Shown here: positions 1-8,107 of the stretch, piece by piece
Layout of the letters: the number at the start of each line of letters is the position of its first letter
Position numbering within the stretch: position 1 is the first letter of the stretch
Translations under genes and position numbers: made by a program
DNA from: Symbiodinium natans
Taxonomy: Eukaryota; Sar; Dinophyceae; Suessiales; Symbiodiniaceae
Length of the DNA: 64,000 nucleotides
Assembly (NCBI GenBank): GCA_905221605.1
Contig: CAJNDS010001557.1
Coordinates: 1,543,501-1,607,500 of the forward strand
Reading direction: 5' to 3'
The notes under the pieces: generated by a model
What the model saw: the letters and a program-made list of their open reading frames with translations, nothing else
Database searches by the model: none
Told to the model about the DNA's origin: nothing

Positions 1-69
1 AAAAGAAGAATATTCTTCCCCTGTAGGGATTCTTGTACTTCATAATTTGGTGGTGCTGAAAGCAAGTAG
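1..69. repeat. Partial copy of MITE-like family A
   Basis: The window opens inside a sequence resembling the short inverted-repeat elements at 5388-5517 and 6310-6404. It shares an AATATTCTTCC...TAGGGATT core and ends in TGCTGAAAGCAAGTAGTAG, which resembles their right end (GTTCTTAAGCAAGCAGTAG). The left end lies outside the window. It does not encode a protein. Confidence 0.45.
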
Positions 70-97
70 TAGCAAGCCCCAACCTCATAAACCCTTG

Positions 98-183
98 ATG
101 GCCCAGTGCTACCCTTTTCCCATTTTTTTTGAGGTTCAAGGCTCCCTTCTAAAGTAACCAACCCGAAAAGGGTACCCTTCCTA
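98..183. repeat. MITE-like family C, copy 1
   Basis: This segment resembles 59326-59424. Both have a CCCTTTTCCC/poly-T left part and end with GAAGGGTACCCTT or a close variant. Its two ends are roughly inverted copies of each other (TACCCTTTTCCC against AAAAGGGTACC), as expected for a small non-autonomous DNA element. The match was made by eye and is imperfect. Confidence 0.35.
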
Positions 184-185
184 TA

Positions 186-265
186 CTGTTAGGGTTTCGT
201 GGTTTAGGGTTCAGGGTTTAGGGTTTAGGGTTTAGGGTTTAGTGTCCAGCCTCTAGACCCTAAAA
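186..265 (+). repeat. Interstitial telomere-like TTTAGGG array
   Basis: A short run of TTTAGGG units with single-base variants (TTCAGGG, TTTAGTG), followed by a few inverted CCCTAAA units. It is the first of dozens of such arrays in the window. Confidence 0.85.
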
Positions 266-589
266 CCCTGGACAAAGTGCTTTCAGCCTGCCACCTCCAG
301 CGAGACCATGAGGAACGACACCCTGAAGCCTCAAGCCTCCTAAGCTTATCACCCCAATCCCTACACCAAGCTAGACATAGAACCAGTCCAGGAAGAGCCG
401 CAGGAATGAGAACTGACAGAACCGATGCTGTTTGGACGTTCGGTTTAGGGAGCGGGGGGGTTCAGGGTGTGTGTGGTCGAAGTTATGTTCTTGCTAGGCC
501 CTTGGTATCATGCAAGCCTCTCACATTGCGGGTTTCAGGCCTCAGCGCCTGAACCCCAAACCTTAAACCGCTGAACCCCCGCAAACCTC

Positions 590-1570
590 TGACACTGAAG
601 CTGGCCCGAACACCGAGCATCATGAGCATCAGCTGACGCTGGCCCGGACTTTCAGACCCAAACCCCCGCAGCATCATGAGCATCAAGAGCATCAGCTGGC
701 GCTGGCCCGGGCGTTCACACGAGCATCACGAGCATCATGAGCATCACCTGGCGCTGGCCCGGGTTTTCAGACCCAAACCCCCCGCAGCATCATGAGCATG
801 AGCTGGCGTTGGCCCGGGCTTGCAAACCCAAACGCCCAAGCATCATGAGCATCAGCTGGTGCTGGCCCGGGTTTTCAGACCCAAACCCTCGAGCATCATG
901 AGCATCAGCTGGCGCTGGCCCGGGTTTTCAAAGCCAAACGCCCAAGCATCATGAGCATCAGCTGGCGCTGGCCCGCGCTTTCAAACCCAAACCCCTGAGC
1001 ATCATGAGCATCAGCTGGCGCTGTCCTGGGCTTTCAAACCCGCACCCCCAAGCATCATGAGCATCAGCTGGCGCTGGCCCGGGCTTTCACAAACCCAAAC
1101 TCCGAGCGTCATGAGCATCAGCTGGCGCTGGCCCGGGCTTGCAGACCCAAACCCCCCGAGCATCATGAGCATCAGCTGGCCCTGCAGGCCCGGGCGTTCA
1201 CACCCAAACCCCCGCGCATCATGAGCATCAGCTGGCGCTGGCCCGGGCTTTCAGCCTCAAATCGTTAAACGCCTGTCAGCTGGCGTTGGCCCGGCTTTCA
1301 GAAACTTTCAGATCCGAACCACCACCCCAAGCATCATGAGCTTCAGTGTGCGCTGGCCCAGGCTTGCAGACACAAACCCCCGAGCATCATGATCGCCAGC
1401 TGGAGCTGGCCCGGGCTTTCAGACCCAAATCCCCGAGCATCATGAGCATCAGCGGGCGCTGGCCGGGCTTTCAATTCCAAACCCCCCAGCGTCATGAGTA
1501 TTAGCTGGGCTTAGACTCAAACTCCGACCCAAACCTCCGAGCATCATGAGCATCAGCTGGATTTCAGACC
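590..1570 (+). repeat. GC-rich minisatellite, unit about 55-60 bp
   Basis: Roughly 17-18 tandem copies of a unit built from GAGCATCATGAGCATCAGC, then TGGCGCTGGCCCGGGCTTTC, then AGACCCAAACCCCC. Copies differ by substitutions and small indels. The array is open on the minus strand only in short stretches with no consistent frame, so coding is unlikely. The ACCCAAACCCCC part of each unit resembles a degenerate telomeric unit, so the array may have grown from telomere-like DNA. Confidence 0.85.
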
Positions 1571-1694
1571 CCCTAAATTCTGAGCCCACACACACACACT
1601 CACACCCAAGCCCCTGCTGCTCCATGCAAAAAAGGGCTCCCGGGACCCTCCGCCCGTGGACCACGCCAACTATGACAAGCTGTGGCTCGCTTGG

Positions 1695-1995
1695 AAAGGG
1701 GGTTTAGGGAACAAGGGCTTAGGTTTTAAGGTTCAGGGTTTTGGGTTCAGGGTTTAGGGTTTGTGGGCTCAGGGTTTAGGGTTTAAGTCTTGGGGCGTGG
1801 GGGGGCTCAGGATTCAGCTTGAGGATCCCTTCGGGTTTCTTATGTGGGGTACCCTTAGCCCTGAGCCCTAATCGTGTTTCAGGCATAGGGTTCCACAAGT
1901 GTAGGGTTTTGGGGTTAGGGTTTAGGGTTTAGGGTCTTGGGTTTAGGGTTTAGGGTTTAGGGTTCAGGGTTTAGGGTTTAGGGGGTCTAGTGCTG
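1695..1995 (+). repeat. Degenerate TTTAGGG-rich stretch
   Basis: Imperfect telomere-like units (TTCAGGG, TTTAGGG, TTTTGGG) separated by short unique sequence. No gene is visible. Confidence 0.75.
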
Positions 1996-1999
1996 TTCT

Positions 2000-2500
2000 G
2001 GGCAAATTCTCTTCGCAAAAATCACGCGTTAACTTGCAATTTACTCTGTGAATTCACTTCACTTAGTATGTACCGCGTGTGATAAGAGAACACGCGTGAA
2101 GCACATTTTTATTGTAGGTTCACGCAGGAATAAACATGTTGTGTGTGTGCGTGTGAACGGATACAGGCTTTTCTTTCTATTATTCACATGCCCCGCGAAT
2201 TAGTTCTTTTGACTCGCGGGGTAATAGGAACACCAATACGAAGAGAATGAGTGAGCACAATTACAATAGTGAATGCGGTGAGCGCGTGAGTATAGGTGAA
2301 CGAACGAAAGAACAAAGTTACGTGTTCTCACCTCCCTGCCCTTGATTATGATCTCATTACGCCTACTGTGTTCACGCGTGCGCTCCAGTAATATGATAGT
2401 TACAAAGACGCGAGGACACGTGAATTCTGAAGTGAGCAAAGGTGTAGAGGAGCATATTAATTGTACTTAATAGCGAACCAGGGAGCGCACGAATACAAGG
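2000..2500. other. Non-coding AT-rich island with repeated ACGCG words and a hairpin
   Basis: This 500-bp stretch lacks telomere-like units and differs in composition from its surroundings. The words CACGCGT, CACGCGTG and TTCACGCGTG recur near 2023, 2088 and 2369. An 8-bp perfect stem (CCCCGCGA with TCGCGGGG, 2191-2198 and 2214-2221) encloses a 15-nt loop. The one moderate ORF, minus strand 2200-2439, resembles nothing I know. Confidence 0.5.
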
Positions 2501-2576
2501 GTTTAGGGTTTAGGGTTTAGGGTTTAGGGTTTGGGGTTTAGGGTTTGGGGTTTAGGGTTTAGGGTTTCGGGTTTAG
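2500..2576 (+). repeat. TTTAGGG array
   Basis: About ten TTTAGGG units with occasional TTTGGGG variants, directly after the ACGCG-rich island. Confidence 0.85.
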
Positions 2577-2866
2577 GCCACAGCCAAGGAACAAGTTTGT
2601 TCACAGCGCCTTCGCATCTGCGGAGCTGTACCGCTTGGCCTGCGATCGCCCAGAAGGCTGTGTGGAGAGGCCCATGATCTCCTGGATTTAGGGCCTCTAG
2701 GGTTTAGGGTGGGTTTAGGGCCTGGTCTCCGGGCGAAAGGGGTTGTTTGCGTTTCAGGACTTTAGGGTTTAGGAATTCAGGTTTGTAGAAGTGCGGTCCT
2801 CTTTGCTATTCAGGTCCTTTGGGGTTGTCGGAAAGCATGGGTCTTATATAGAAGATAGTACAGTAG

Positions 2867-3859
2867 TTGCAGATGCATGAAGCCGCAGCGATTTACAGGA
2901 TCAGCTTCGAACAGTTTATTGTCATTTGTTGCCTCTGTCGGGACGAGACTGAACATCTTGCCGCTGAAGAACCTGTGTTCTGCCCAAAGGCTATGCTTGC
3001 GTGCAGCAGTGAGTTCTTGAAGGAGGCACCCACAGGTCCAGCAGGCTCGGAGCCCTCCGTGTGCGCAGAAGGTGAGGCAACACAGGCCCAGCAGGGCGAT
3101 GCCAGCTCCCCCAAGCCCCATGATGGCCAGGATAGTGATTCTCCAACTGAGCCACAGGATGACCAGCATGATGGCTCTAGGAGCTCATTGGAGAGAGATG
3201 GACCTCTTGACTCCGTAGGTAGTGTCGGACATCCGACAGCGTGCACGCCCTGCACCTTCTACTGCTTCTCCCGCAGGGGTTGCTGGGTGGATCGTGACTG
3301 TAAGTACTGCCACCTTTTCCACCAGTCGCTGAAGCAACGCCGGGGGCAGCGCACGAAGCGCAAGGCATTGAAGTCAGCCTCCGCTGCCATGCAAGCGGAG
3401 AAGCCCTTGCCAAAAAGGGACCCAACGTTGGGAAAGGCGCAGCCGTTCACACAGCTACCGCCACGAGTCCCACCACCTCCCGGACTGGCAATGAACATGA
3501 CGAGCAACACGAGCAACCCATCCACTTCGGAAGGACGGATGGAGCATGATTCAAGTTCTTCAAGCTTGTCGAACGTGTCGATGGCCTCCTCGCCTCCATC
3601 TCAAGGCAACCTTCCCCAAGCAGACCAGATTGCCATGGACCGCTTCGAGTACACGCCCAGGAGGGGGTTTACGAAAATGGGGACCCCCGAAATAGACCCC
3701 AAAATAGTAGGATTCAGATTCCCTTGTAATAAGAACGCCAATAAGGTCCCCCAAATGTCGGAAACCTCCCCAGGAACCTCGTGGTTTGTGTGGGGCAGAT
3801 GCTGGAGCTGTGGCCGCTGCTGGTTTCTCACCTCCAAGGTTGCTTGGGCTTTCTTCTGA
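2867..3859 (+). CDS. Dinoflagellate-style CCCH zinc-finger protein, 5' exon with a repeat fused at its 3' end
   Basis: This 330-codon frame carries a cysteine/histidine cluster at residues about 127-147 (CTFYCFSRRGC, then CKYCH) followed by a basic stretch, as in CCCH-type fingers that bind RNA. An AG acceptor-like site ending near 2869 lies just upstream, so the first ATG (2867 or 2873) may be internal to an exon rather than a true start. The first 265 or so residues look coding: Ser/Pro/Gln-rich linkers, then a MDRFEYTPRR segment. After about nucleotide 3660 the frame runs into a dispersed repeat (3678-3775, second copy at 55233), so the last 65 residues are probably not original protein. 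The putative continuation is at 3889-4293 in another frame. In proteins of this kind that I recall from dinoflagellates, a CCCH finger is followed by an FxYTP segment and a He_PIG-like domain. It could be an intact gene with introns or a pseudogene. Confidence 0.55.
   Translation: MQMHEAAAIYRISFEQFIVICCLCRDETEHLAAEEPVFCPKAMLACSSEFLKEAPTGPAGSEPSVCAEGEATQAQQGDASSPKPHDGQDSDSPTEPQDDQHDGSRSSLERDGPLDSVGSVGHPTACTPCTFYCFSRRGCWVDRDCKYCHLFHQSLKQRRGQRTKRKALKSASAAMQAEKPLPKRDPTLGKAQPFTQLPPRVPPPPGLAMNMTSNTSNPSTSEGRMEHDSSSSSLSNVSMASSPPSQGNLPQADQIAMDRFEYTPRRGFTKMGTPEIDPKIVGFRFPCNKNANKVPQMSETSPGTSWFVWGRCWSCGRCWFLTSKVAWAFF
3678..3775 (+). repeat. Dispersed repeat D, copy 1
   Basis: Starts TGGGGACCCCCGAAA, continues with AATAGTAGGATTC and ends TGTCGGAAACC. 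The same words occur in the same order at 55233-55325. The copy lies inside the frame of the CCCH gene, so it is either an exonised element, an intronic element or a disrupting insertion. Confidence 0.7.
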
Positions 3860-3888
3860 CTGGCTCTTAAGGACTTTAACCTTTTGGG

Positions 3889-4293
3889 TTGTTGAAGAAA
3901 CTACAAGAGGGAGCCCCAAAAGTCACACTGTTAAAAAGGGGTTCAGAAGTCAGCCAAGGTTGCGTTTTCAAAGTCGTTCCGAGCCTTCCGCTCGGGGTGA
4001 CGCTGGACGAGCGGTCAGGCTTGGTACATGGCCGGCCACGGGAGGCCGTTGGCAAAGGGAGCTACGTGGTGATTGCCTCCGACACGGCAACTAGACTGCT
4101 GTGGAGAGCTTATACTTGCCTTTGTCGTTTTAATGTTGGCCCTCGACTATTCGTTACATGTTCTCAAGCTCATTTTGGGAAGGGGGGTGGGGGGGACTCC
4201 AAGAACCGCCAACAGGAGCAAGTCGTCAGCGTTGCGTTCGTCAAGCTCACGGTCAACTACATCTTCGACTCGTTCGCCGACGTGCACCGCTGA
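3889..4293 (+). CDS. He_PIG-like (putative Ig) domain, probable 3' exons of the CCCH gene
   Basis: Residues about 25-65 read FKVVPSLPLGVTLDERSGL followed by VHGRP and YVVIASDTA. This matches the He_PIG pattern (F.V.P.LP.GL.LD..TG.I.G.P...Y.V.A) of putative Ig folds. The closing segment, VSVAFVKLTVNYIFDSF, would fit the last strand. Between them the frame stays open through about 40 residues (RLLWRAY to KNRQ) that look like read-through of an intron near 4098-4212, ending in CCAACAG. The frame differs from the CCCH exon upstream, so joining needs splicing or a frameshift. The ATG at 3889 is probably not the true start. Confidence 0.45.
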   Translation: MLKKLQEGAPKVTLLKRGSEVSQGCVFKVVPSLPLGVTLDERSGLVHGRPREAVGKGSYVVIASDTATRLLWRAYTCLCRFNVGPRLFVTCSQAHFGKGGGGDSKNRQQEQVVSVAFVKLTVNYIFDSFADVHR

Positions 4294-4388
4294 GGCGTTT
4301 CAGGGGACTGAAGCTACCATGCACGATGGCTTGCGTGATGCATGAACCTATGTCCCAGGTAATTAGCCCGGTTTCCCTCCCTCAACCC

Positions 4389-4460
4389 TACATCCTAAAC
4401 CCTAAACCCTAACCCTAAACCCTAAACCCTAAACCCTAACCCTAAACCCTAAACCCCAAA
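4389..4460 (-). repeat. CCCTAAA array
   Basis: Nine or ten CCCTAAA units with a few CCCTAA deletions, directly after the CCCH/He_PIG gene. About 150 bp of unique sequence then separates it from a long TTTAGGG array of opposite orientation. Confidence 0.9.
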
Positions 4461-4616
4461 CCCAGTGTAGGAACATCCTTCAGAGGGCTTCCAAGGGCCA
4501 ACCTGGGATCGATGCGCCGGGGGCATCCTGGAGGGGCGTTTTGCCCACCTCCGCGGACCAAGAGAGCTCCCAGAGAGGGAAGGGCGGCTTTGTGTGATTG
4601 AGGCCACGATTGAGTT

Positions 4617-4745
4617 TGGGGTTTAGGGTTTAGGGTTTAGGGTTTAGGGTTTAGGGTTTAGGGTTTAGGGTTTAGGGTTTAGGGTTTAGGGCTGAGGGTT
4701 TAGGGTTTAGGGTTTAGGGTTTAGGGTTTAGGGTTTAGGGTTTAT
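4617..4745 (+). repeat. Long TTTAGGG array
   Basis: About eighteen units, nearly perfect apart from one GCTGAGGG variant. Its orientation is opposite to the array at 4389-4460. Confidence 0.95.
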
Positions 4746-4789
4746 AGAAATTGTATAGGGTTTGGGGCTCACTTTTTTGCCCCTGTAAT

Positions 4790-4980
4790 TTTTTTGCTTT
4801 GCTCTGGTGCCCAGATGCCCAGGTCCCTTCTGGGAGTTTTTCCTTTTGGTTTGGTGCCCGGATTTTGCCTTGGTACCCGGATTTTGCTTTGGTGTCCGGA
4901 TTTGCTTGGGTGTCCATGCCCTGGCATCTTTTTGGGAGGCTTTTTCGGTTGCTTTGGTGCCCGGATTTTGCATAGGGCTT
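4790..4980 (+). repeat. Diverged minisatellite with GGTGCCCGGATTTTGC units
   Basis: The word TTTGGTGCCCGGATTTTGC and variants recur about five times over 190 bp. Several frames stay open across it on both strands because of this periodicity, which is not evidence of coding. A 20-plus G homopolymer tract follows at about 4994-5018. Confidence 0.6.
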
Positions 4981-5186
4981 GCGCGGAGTTTTGGGGGGAG
5001 GGGGGGGGGGGGGGGGGTGTGGGGCCGGGTTTTGAAGACTGAAATCTTGCCAACTTCATTTGGGGGGTTCTGTCGGTTTTTTCCCTATTCAGGGTCTGTT
5101 TTAGTGCCCTGTGAAGGATGAAGCACTATTGCACGAGCTGCTCGCAGTGAAACGCGTGCAATTTCTATTTATCCTGGCCTGGAGGA

Positions 5187-5276
5187 TTTAGGGTTTAGGG
5201 TTTAGGGTTTAGGGTTTAGGGTTTAGGGTTTAGGGTTTAGGGTTTAGGGTTTAGGGTTTAGGGTTTAGGGTTTAGG
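5187..5276 (+). repeat. TTTAGGG array
   Basis: Twelve to thirteen near-perfect TTTAGGG units, flanked by unique sequence on both sides. Confidence 0.95.
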
Positions 5277-5387
5277 CGCGAATGACGCCGGAGGCATGCG
5301 GCAGGACCTCAATCACACCCAAAGCCAAGCCGAGCTCCCCTTTTTTCCGCTGTGTCGGTGCCCCGGCAATGCAGCCTTTGCTACCAA

Positions 5388-5517
5388 TTGCTTAGAAGAA
5401 CCCACAAAAATATAAATATTCTTCCTTATAAGGGTAATATAGGGATTACGAAACCCGAAACCCTAAACCCTAAACCCTAAACCTTAAACCCTTTATTCTG
5501 TGGGGGTTCTGAAGCAA
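5388..5517. mobile_element. MITE-like family A, copy 2, with a CCCTAAA array inside
   Basis: The ends are inverted: TTGCTTAGAAGAACCCA at the left and TGGGGGTTCTGAAGCAA at the right. The left interior (AATATTCTTCCTTATAAGGG then TAATATAGGGATTA) matches the copy at 6310-6404. A run of CCCTAAA units at about 5453-5495 occupies the middle of the element, where the other copy has only poly-T. No coding capacity, as expected for a non-autonomous element. Confidence 0.65.
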
Positions 5518-5608
5518 CTAGTAGTTTACCAGCTCTTGAGAGCGTTGCCAGGATGGTGGGGATACCCCAAACGTCAGTCGTGACGTCTTGCCTTGTCATG
5601 TCCGCTCT

Positions 5609-5675
5609 TTAAAGTTTAGGGTTTAGGGTTTAGGGTTTAGGGTTTAGGGTTAAGGGTTTAGGGTTAATTTAGGGG
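5609..5675 (+). repeat. TTTAGGG array
   Basis: Seven or eight units, with TTAAGGG and TTTAGGGG variants toward the 3' end. Confidence 0.9.
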
Positions 5676-5864
5676 TCACCGGATTTAGGGCGACAGTAGG
5701 TTACAGTATTTGCGGTTGTTGGGGTTTAGGGCTGTGGGCTAGGGGTTTCAATCCGCCCGATGCATGGATGAATTTGGTCGGGCATCCTGGGTATTTGCCC
5801 TCGCCATGGACGAAGAGAAAGGGCAGCTTGCTGTGACTGAGTCTAGGCGTGGGCGCGAACATGT

Positions 5865-5970
5865 TGGGTTTAGGGTTTAGGGTTTAGGGTTTAGGGTTTA
5901 GGGTTTAGGGTTTAGGGTTTAGGGTTTAGGGTTTAGGGTTTAGGGTTTAGGGTTTAGGGTTTAGGGTTTG
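5865..5970 (+). repeat. TTTAGGG array
   Basis: About fifteen perfect units. Unique sequence resumes abruptly at about 5971. Confidence 0.95.
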
Positions 5971-6309
5971 TTTTTGGTTTTGCTCGGCATTCTCTAAGCT
6001 CGCGTTGATTGGGCCCGGTGTTCAGGATTCTTGCAGCATCTGCCTCGCGAAAGGGCAACGTCTTCCTTTCGATGCACTTTTGCATCATGTCGGGATTTCC
6101 GAAAATAGGGGTGCCCCTTACATACTCCAAAATTCTTTGAACATACTTATTTAATCATTCTATGAAAATACAATGAAAATACTGTAGATGTTCCTTTGTT
6201 AAGGAACCCTCAAAGACAGTACCTCTGTTTTTTCCGGAAGCCCCCCATGTATGCTCAGACTGTTGGAGTCTTGGAGCTTTCAAGTCGTTCAAGGCTCAAG
6301 AACTACGAT

Positions 6310-6404
6310 TTGCTTAAGAACCCCAACAAAATGGAATATTATTCATTATAAGGGCAATATGGGGATTATTGTTTTTGTTTTTTTTTGGGGGGGTTCTTAA
6401 GCAA
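6310..6404. mobile_element. MITE-like family A, copy 3 (most complete)
   Basis: Perfect 15-bp terminal inverted repeats: TTGCTTAAGAACCCC at 6310-6324 and its reverse complement at 6390-6404. Between them lie an AT-rich core (GGAATATTATTCATTATAAG) and a poly-T/poly-G tract. Total length is 95 bp with no ORF, typical of a miniature inverted-repeat transposable element. Confidence 0.75.
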
Positions 6405-6487
6405 GCAGTAGTAGAGAAGGGGCTGTTGTGCGCCCTCGCTCAGTTCATCCTAGCCGCACGGACGGCTTACGTCTTCTTGCGGATTGG

Positions 6488-6600
6488 GTACCCCTGAAAC
6501 CCCTGAAGCCCCTGAAGCCCCTGAAACCCCTGAAACCCCTGAAACCCCTGAAACCCCTGAAACCCCTGAAACCCCTGAAGCCCTGAAACCCCTGAACCCT
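6488..6600 (-). repeat. 10-bp tandem repeat (CCCCTGAAAC)
   Basis: About eleven copies of a 10-bp unit, CCCCTGAAAC or CCCCTGAAGC. The minus strand stays open across it and encodes Phe-Arg-Gly repeats, which reflects the repeat rather than a gene. Confidence 0.85.
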
Positions 6601-6779
6601 TGAAGCCCTTAAACCCAAAAATCTGCCTGGAGCTTGTGAACTCTTCCGACGTGAGACAGACTGAGCCATGGCAGGGCCCATGTCCATCGCCATGTGCTGC
6701 GGCGAGCCGTGTACTCTGTTGAGGGTCATGCCATTGGCCCCCAAAAGGGTTTCGGCCTAGAGCTGCTCCTGATTTGGGG

Positions 6780-7110
6780 TTTAGAGTCTAGGCTTCGTGG
6801 TTTAGGGTTTAGGGGGTTTTTAGGGGGTTTAGGGTTTAGGGGGTTTAGGGGATTATTACCGGTGCAGCTCACGGCAAGATCCCTGATGAGACTCGCTTGG
6901 CTCGCGGTCACAAAAGGAGCCTGCGGGGGCAGCATCGGGGAGCAGCGCGACCCCCTGACGCCCTCAGAATTGACCAACCTTACACTTGACTTCGGGTTTA
7001 GGGTTGAGGGTTTAGGGTTAGGGTTTAGGGTTTAGGGTTTAGGGTTTAGGGTTTAGGGTTTAGGGTTTAAGGTTTAGGGTTTAGGGTTCAGGGTTTAGGG
7101 TCTAAATGGT
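6780..7110 (+). repeat. Degenerate then regular TTTAGGG arrays
   Basis: Variant units (TTTAGGGGG, TTTTTAGGGG) at 6790-6855, then about 140 bp of unique GC-rich sequence, then a regular array at about 6995-7110. No gene is recognised. Confidence 0.8.
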
Positions 7111-7199
7111 GCCTGTTCCTCACGAAGCTTGTGTACAAGAGGCATGAGAGCTTTCCTCCCACGAGTAACGAGTAGTGCCCCCCGAACTGGCCCCAAACA

Positions 7200-7520
7200 C
7201 AAAACACAAACCCTCAAAACCAAAGTATTATCCCTCGCCCCCAAAAACCGCTAAACCGAAATCCCAAACCCTGAACCCCAAAAATCACCAAAACCCCCAA
7301 ACCGCTAAACCCGAAACCCTACACCCCAAACCCTAAACCCTAAAACCCAAACCCTAAACCCAAACAGGGCAAAAGAGCTCTTGGCCTTGGGCGCGGACCC
7401 AAACAGCTTCGTCCGCGAGGGCAACACTGCGATCCTGGCACTGGTCGCGGGGCCTCGGAAGAACCTTGAGGTTTAGGGTTTAGGGTTTAAGGTTTAGGGT
7501 TTGGGGTTTGGGGTTTCGGG
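7200..7520. repeat. Degenerate CCCTAAA/CCCCAAA stretch and adjoining TTTAGGG units
   Basis: Imperfect C-rich telomere-like units (CCCTAAA, CCCCAAA, ACCGCTAAA) to about 7365, a 100-bp GC-rich unique segment, then TTTAGGG/TTTGGGG units to about 7520. Nothing coding is seen. Confidence 0.65.
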
Positions 7521-7528
7521 GGTTTAGG

Positions 7529-7610
7529 TTGTGTTCCCCTAGTTACTCACAGTCCCTTCCCTTATATTAATCCCAATTAGGGACGGTTGGTATAAGGATG
7601 AACATCCCAA
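7529..7610. mobile_element. MITE-like family B, copy 1
   Basis: An 82-bp segment beginning TTGTGTTCCCCTAGTTACT and ending GGTATAAGGATGAACATCCC. Its ends are imperfect inverted repeats, and it aligns in reverse orientation to 49277-49359 (shared GTTACT, GTATAAGG and AACATCCC words). No coding capacity. Confidence 0.5.
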
Positions 7611-7913
7611 GAGGTTTGTAGGGTTTGGGGCTTCGGGGTCTGGGGGGTTTTAGTTGGGCTGGGGGAGGTTGAGTGAGGATGCGGCTTCACCTTCAAGACG
7701 AGGGTAAGTCCACAATAGCGATGGAGGACTGAAAGTGTGGCTAGGGAGGGCTGTGCGGCGTGAGTTCAAGGTTGAGGGTTTAGGGTTTAGGGTTTAGGGT
7801 TTAGGCTTGCATGGGCTTTCAGGGTGGCCTGCGTGTTTGGGAACGAGTCAATTCGTGGTGTCAATACCGTCAGTAGTAATAGTGTTGAAGAAGCTGAACG
7901 ATGTGTTGGTAGA

Positions 7914-7940
7914 GCAAAAAAAAGCGGATTGCCGCTTTTT
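7914..7940. other. Perfect short hairpin with A/T tails
   Basis: AAAAAAGCGG, a 4-nt ATTG loop and CCGCTTTTTT form a perfect 10-bp stem. In bacteria this shape would be an intrinsic terminator. In this nuclear context the function is unknown and it could be fortuitous. Confidence 0.4.
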
Positions 7941-8107
7941 TCGATAGTTATTTCCGTATATTTCATTTGGTGGACTAGCACGCGCTTTTGTTTTGGAGAT
8001 TTTTGATGATTGAATACAATTTTCAATTTTCCAGTTGTGATGTATTACATGAGACAACTGAAGCAACTCGGCTCGGAAAAAGAAACGCAACACTCCGCAG
8101 TGCCGGC

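Noticed and set aside
186-265. True chromosome end in this window
   Set aside because: Arrays are short, interrupted, in both orientations and spread over the whole window, so they are interstitial.
4728-5121. Overlapping ORFs on both strands around the GGTGCCCGGATTTTGC repeats
   Set aside because: All frames are open because of repeat composition; no domain or plausible start.
6445-6744. Minus-strand ORF with FRG repeats
   Set aside because: Read-through of a 10-bp tandem repeat.
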